DNA of 64,000 bases from Tipula vernalis (lineage: Eukaryota; Arthropoda; Insecta; Diptera; Tipulidae): contig OY282560.1 in NCBI GenBank assembly GCA_958295665.1, positions 92,108,311 to 92,172,310 of the forward strand, read 5' to 3'. The stretch's first letter is position 1. Every line of letters starts with the position of its first letter. The notes beneath the pieces were generated by a model. It did not search any database. It was not told the origin of the DNA and saw nothing but the letters and a program-made list of their open reading frames with translations. The translations under genes were made by a program, and so were the position numbers. Positions 43,914 through 64,000 of the stretch are shown here, piece by piece.

Positions 43914-46010
43914 GGATCAATTTCTCTACTCTACTTGTAACTTATCCCCTCTTCTTATGTTGTTCAAACTAGTAGCGGTTCCGGAGGTTTGGAGTAGAAA
44001 CAATAACTATGGAATTTTCTGGAGAGCACGCTTCATAGAAACCTCTATAAATCTCGACCACTTTCTCTAATGAGAAATTGATTTTATTGAATATCTGCAT
44101 TGGCGACTTTTCGTTTCTAAGTTTATAAAGTAAAGCCTGCCCGGGCCTTTCAATAGTGCTGCATTCAATCTCTACCTATCATTTGTTTCTGGACTAAAAT
44201 TTTCTTTTAACTCCTCACTCAATATTGATTGCAAAGCCAAATTTAGATTATTAATTGTCTTCACTTGCATTCAAAATGTAACACCATTTTGTCCTGAAAA
44301 CATTACCTCCACAGTAATAGGATCATGTTCCATTTGTTTTGTGTCTCTTCGTGATTTATATTTGAGCATGATTGGTGACACAAAACTGACAGAACATGAT
44401 TTTATGACTGTTTAAAATAATTTGGTAGAAGCATTCTTAACAAAACATATTTGCAGCTGGAATTTCTACCGATCCATGAATAATCGCCCAACCAAACTTC
44501 CTTTTTGGAACCTGTAATAGTTGATCCAACAGGCGCTAGGATCGCTCGATTAATTCAACTATGATCTTTAATTTACATTCTACTTTCCAACACCTCCATT
44601 ATAATTGTTAATTAGTATTTAACCAACCCCATTCTATATAAACATAATCAGTGATTATTGCTGAAGAGAGGTTTAGTTAATCCATCCACAATCATCTGAT
44701 CAGTGCTAACTGATGCCAACTGAATCTCCCTTTCTTCAATTCAGCGAGTAATTAGCATTCCTAAGCACTGTTGAACTACACCCGAATCCTTCATTTAAAG
44801 GTGTTCAATAATTTTCGTTTCAATGAACATTTTAATAGTTTGGTGTTCGAGAACATAAACAAATCAACAACGTACATGGCTACTAACAAAATATTTCCAT
44901 TCTAAATTTTGTGATAGATCCAAGGGTCCACTAGCGAAGGCTTCACACCGAAATCGTACCTGAATTTGAATAAAGTCTAAGTATTTATCGATTCTTTTTA
45001 TGATTATTATTTTAAAATCAGGAAGGTCGGCCGACACAGCGCACCGACACTGAACCTAAACTATTCAGCGATGGAGACAGCGATTTCCCAAACTCACTTC
45101 TTAACAGACGTGGTTACACGAGGCATTCAAATGAGCTGACGAACAAAATGTGCGCTACCACCATAACGAGACCATATTATAAGAAGCCATAAACCACTGT
45201 GGCGTCGATCGAAAGTAAAATTGTCAAATTATAAAAATGCACCTTTAAGAATAATTAAGTACTTACAGTTATTTAAATTTAGCAGAAAGTCGGTGCAGAG
45301 ACTCGTTAAAAAAATGGAGTCACCTCGGTCTCTGATATGTTGCTATGTTGAAGACGTTTAATGATTGCCGCCTTGTTGTCTGCTGCTGGAGGGAGGTGAT
45401 TGTAACCCCAATCACTGAGAAATCGGGCGTGACCCGTGGGCGAACAACTCTCTTTCGATTCACTATTTTGTGGTGAAGACACTATTTTCTTGCATCGGAA
45501 GGTTGCGTGTTTAGATCACGTCGTGGTTACCACTTTTTGGTGGTTCCGGGATGGCAACTCCCTAGCGTGCACACTTAGGCGAATCGAAAAGAATACAATT
45601 GTGACTTCCATCTTCTTATGTTAAATGTATCCTTCAGTCAACGACAACGACAAGAAGAGATCAACTGTCATCTTTCATTTTGTTTAAAAACATTTTCCCA
45701 CCAAATTTTAAATGTAGTTTCACGATACTCTCATGATATTATCATGTTGGCCTTATGTCTTCAAAAATAATTAGTTTAGTAAAAATATAAAAATTTCTTT
45801 TGTTTCCAGCAATTATATGACGTCTAATTATCTTAAACAAAGCTAAAACAAAACAAATTAAGAAAAATACTGAAATAATCACACATTAAACAAATATAAA
45901 TTCATCTATCACGACATTTTTTTTTTTAACTGCCATCTCTAGGCGGATGTCGAGAGTTCTCATTTACACTGCGAATATAAGTAATGAAATATCAAAGTCA
46001 AAGTGACAGA
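43914..46010. other. Non-coding sequence upstream of the Gmer gene
   Basis: No gene or repeat recognised. A GC-richer block (45040-45640) has an open frame without known motifs. Confidence 0.5.
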
Positions 46011-46018
46011 TTCAGTCG
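46011..46018 (+). promoter_or_regulatory. Initiator-like element of the Gmer gene
   Basis: ATTCAGTCGG contains the arthropod TCAGT initiator core about 130 bp upstream of the start codon. There is no TATA box at the right distance. Confidence 0.35.
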
Positions 46019-46116
46019 GTGTTCAAAAATTTAACCACGTCGTTCAGAGCAATAACACAAATCTTTGCATAATATTGTTTTGGTAAACGTAAACACAAAT
46101 TAAAAGTCTCAAGTAA

Positions 46117-47261
<1,145 letters not shown>

Positions 47262-47378
47262 TAGCTTCTCAGAATAGAAGTGGTCCGTTTGCGAGAAGAG
47301 ACAAATTTATTTATTTTTGGCTGTTTTATTTTATTATTTGTAACACTCATACATTTATTATTGTAACAAGCGTTCTGC

Positions 47379-47384
47379 AATAAA
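47379..47384 (+). terminator. Poly-A signal of the Gmer gene
   Basis: AATAAA lies 118 bp after the stop codon. Confidence 0.65.
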
Positions 47385-47399
47385 ATGATTTATCTAACA

Positions 47400-48050
47400 G
47401 TTTGATGCCATTTAGAAGGCTGTATAATATTGAATTTTAGTTTTAATCGCCTTCCTATCCAGTGACTTAATCTGGTTTATACAGGTTTATCTGAATTAAG
47501 ATTTAAGCCTTAATACAGGTTTATCTGAAAACTCGAAATTTAACTCTACCTACTTAAAGCGATCACAATTCAAAAATAAAATGAGCACAAATTGAGTAAT
47601 TCTCATCTTCAAGTACTTATTGCAAAATGCTTCCAATATAAGTTTGTTTCAGTGTTCTGTAGAGATTAGAAGTTCTGTTTATCTCAAGGAACGTGTTATT
47701 CGGGTAAAAGTAGATGCTGCACAAGTGTGTTCATATTTTACCGCATTGGATCAAATCCTTAGAAGACGCTCTACTAACGAGTGTTTTTAACTACTAAGAG
47801 GATGCCTTATTTTATTTTTTGTTCTTCAGATTTTTATTTCGTATAACCCCACTCTCCTCACTCACCTGGTATGTATTTCTTTCAGATCACCGTTGTGCAA
47901 TCTACTGTTGATTGCTGTTTTCGGCAAATGGATGATGGAATGCTGTCCATTGCAAGCGATTATTCCAAGCTAAAAGTAAAACAGATCATCAAGGTGACTT
48001 CAACTGCTTTCGAAAATCCTTGTCTTCTGAAATAAAAAAAACATTTTGGT
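47400..48050. other. Non-coding sequence
   Basis: Intergenic; no gene or repeat recognised. Confidence 0.55.
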
Positions 48051-48055
48051 GCTCT

Positions 48056-48345
48056 GGGGGCCTATTCTCGAATTTCACATCCATTTTCCACATGTGGACA
48101 TCTGTCAAAGTTCACACAAAAACGTTCGAAAATTGTAATTCGTATATAAAACAAATGCCGCATGGACATTTTCCTATATGGGGAATTTTTTCCACCTGCT
48201 CATACCCATTCGGAAATATTCCCTTAATACCGGAAAAAGTTCATAGTGAATTCAAGAATGCAGGAATTTAAATTTCCGAACGTTTTTATGAATTTTGATA
48301 GATATCCGCATGTGGAAAATGTATATGGAATTCGATAATAGGGCA
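48056..48345. mobile_element. ~290-bp MITE with long inverted ends
   Basis: The left end GGGGGCCTATTCTCGAATTT and the reverse complement of the right end GTGCCCTATTATCGAATTCC continue matching for about 60 bp (CATTTTCCACATGTGGACAT against CATTTTCCACATGCGGATAT, then CAAAGTTCA against CAAAATTCA). The interior is non-coding. Confidence 0.8.
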
Positions 48346-50340
48346 CCTGATCTAAAAAATTTAAGAAAAGCTGGTACTGCTAGGAGGCTGAAGAATAGGG
48401 CCAAAAGAGCTAATCTTGTGGCTGAATGGTCTTGCTTCCTAGTGGCTCATTGATATAATCGATCAACATCATTGAGGAAGTTTGACGACTTGATCTCTTC
48501 GTCTTCCTGCCTTTTTTCTTCCTGATGAGAGGGTAACCTCCTCCAAAAAGAAGATTAGTGAGCTGCATCTTTCTGTCCATTTTCTGTCATTTCCTTAATA
48601 GGCTATTCGCTCCCGATATTCTGCGTTGGAGTACTCCAAAGCGTGTTCTCATTTGTTCCGTACAAGGCTGGTGGTTTTGTTGGGATTTTTCCACTTGAAT
48701 TTCAGCATGGTATTCCTCTTAATTGGATAATGACCTGGTTTTAACCATTTCAGGTAAGTACATAAATATCTTATTCGAGTTAAAGCAATACAATTTAATT
48801 AGTGGGGGGGGGGGGGATGATGCCATGAGAATTTGCACGTCAACCCGTCTAAAACTGATTTGATTGTCTTTACTAGGCGCAGTTTGGAGAATTTTCTGTA
48901 CCTTCACTTTTCGGTGAGGTGATTTAAATATCTTAGACAGTAAATTTTTCTGGAAACTCTGAATTTAAACTCCAAAGAGGGACTGTCATTTTTGACAATA
49001 TTTAAGGGCTTTTGAGAAATCTTGGTGCCACCTGCGCTATCTTACATAGAAGTAGTTTGGTAGACTGTAGTTAACCTAAAATCCGGTTGATACTGAAGAA
49101 CTCGCTGAAGAATCTACTTTATTCCCACAATAGCGTTATAGTTATTCGGGTTCCACCTCATTGTGTGTCATTGAGGGTAATGAGACTACAGCCTTATTAG
49201 TCAATGCGGGTTTAAGGTTAAAATTTCGTGCTCCTGAGCCTTTTGCTAGCTTATCCTTTAATGAATTAAGGTATATTTGATTAAGGCCAATATAGCTCGA
49301 TGCTTCTAGGTCATACATGGCGAAATACTTTATTAGTGAGCCCAACTTGAGGTTAGCTATTTCTTTGAAAAAAGATCAGCTGCGGATCCTGGTTGCTATT
49401 CTTATTGTTCACGGTCGCTTTAAGATTCACCTTCAACGGATGGACCAATCCAGCACTCTCACTTAAGTGAGAGGCCTTGGTTTAAATTCATTCAGTTTGC
49501 TAAAGCTGCAGTACGCTTATATGAATTAGGATAAAATCGCTGGTTTGCACCATGGGCCCATTATGGCCTTAAGTGCGGGATAATAATAATTGTGGCCACC
49601 TTAGGCAATTGTGGGCAGGTGTTATTACTAGTCTACTACACCTTCAGAATCCAATATTTTATACTGAATTATGACAACGTCCCTTGTACGCCTCCTTGTA
49701 GTACAAGTTTTTGTATCCTTTAGCGACGAGTTTTGAGTATAGGTGATTTTCAGAAAAACGGTTGAGCTCGTATTATTGTTATGATTGTTTTGTGATCCTG
49801 ACTAATTCATCTGCAGTTAACAAACTTGATCTTTCTCCAGACCTGTGATATATAGTTTTTTGAGGATTATCAGCGACTTCACCAAACCTACCACGACCGG
49901 TCAAATGACTGTCACTACTTTTTTTAATTATTTGTTTCTACGAATAATGTTTAGTCTGTCTTAACTACCACAACCGGTCATTTCAACGGTCATGAAGTGT
50001 CGGTAGGTTCAGTGTTAAAATAATACGCAAAATTAATTCTGCTATGAAGTTGATTCTTCTGTTGATTGTAGTACTGTTCCGTAATATTGATGTTGAACTC
50101 CTTTGAATTATTTGAAAAGTAAGCTCTATGTAATATTACAAATGAAAATTTGCATCTTTTATCAACAAATAAAATTTTAAAATATATATATTTATTATAA
50201 ACATTTAAGAAATAAAGATAATAATATAAATAATTATTTATAAATTGTAGGATAGTTTGCACATCAACAAAATAATAACAAATAGATAATACTTATAGAA
50301 TTTTATGCATAATTTTTTTTAATAAATTTTTGGAAAAAGT
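48346..50340. other. Non-coding sequence between the Gmer and WDR7 genes
   Basis: Contains a G-run at about 48804-48817. ACCGGTCA motifs in both orientations at 49885-50010 suggest a small decayed element. No gene recognised. Confidence 0.5.
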
Positions 50341-50362
50341 TCAACAAGCGCGAAGCAACTGT

Positions 50363-64000
<13,638 letters not shown>

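Noticed and set aside
45436..45624. 62-codon open frame in a GC-richer block
   Set aside because: No recognisable motif or conservation argument; left as non-coding.

Overview
The window is animal nuclear DNA, AT-rich and very dense in transposons. An insect is most likely, probably a dipteran. The evidence is an errantivirus-type retroelement with an env-like gene, an RR-type chitin-binding cuticle protein gene, short AT-rich introns with GT/AG ends, and a tRNA-derived SINE. Only three ordinary host genes are visible: a GDP-L-fucose synthase (Gmer, 46.1-47.3 kb, + strand), the 3' part of a rabconnectin-3 beta/WDR7 gene (50.4 kb to the right edge, - strand), and a cuticle protein gene (53.0-54.3 kb, + strand) nested in a 10.7-kb WDR7 intron. 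I cannot name the species.

1-15447 is one nested locus. An errantivirus (pol, env and 3' LTR visible, 5' part off the left edge) was hit by an 8.0-kb DNA transposon (60-8046) and by an intact Jockey-like non-LTR element (about 10049-14400). The DNA transposon begins CACACT, has a 2-bp CA duplication, and carries two genes. One is an eight-exon gene for a protein of the type usually labelled uncharacterised or SAMD3-like. The other is a 720-residue protein with degenerate zinc fingers and CACTA/Tnp2-like motifs (HDNLA, DLLHDGLEG, GPVIHLW-MRYEGKH). This two-gene element is my best candidate for an undescribed system.

15448-21644 holds AT-rich sequence, a 162-bp foldback element, a decayed gypsy-type pol remnant and the first copy of a repeat ('family A') with an internal 8-bp minisatellite (CTGACAGA)n.

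21645-31930 is a second nest. A PIF/Harbinger element has a Myb/SANT-like gene (+) facing a transposase pseudogene (-). The Myb-like gene is split by about 4.3 kb: two direct family A copies around a satellite array with a ~157-bp unit and an 804-bp higher-order period. The transposase is split by a non-autonomous hAT-like element, which itself carries a 215-bp piggyBac MITE with TTAA duplications. Pieces of a piggyBac transposase and a long foldback element follow.

33115-37900 is a complete, recently inserted Ty3/gypsy-type element (- strand) with 236-bp LTRs identical by eye and a GTATT duplication. Its pol is broken by a deletion between short repeats and by a stop codon. A Tc1-like pseudogene lies at 39.1-40.5 kb, and 40.5-46.1 kb has only non-coding sequence and a strong hairpin. 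The long WDR7 intron contains, besides the cuticle gene, remnants of a non-LTR RT, an LTR gag-protease, a second hAT-like copy (with clean 8-bp duplications and its own nested MITE), a copia-type gag-protease and a SINE.
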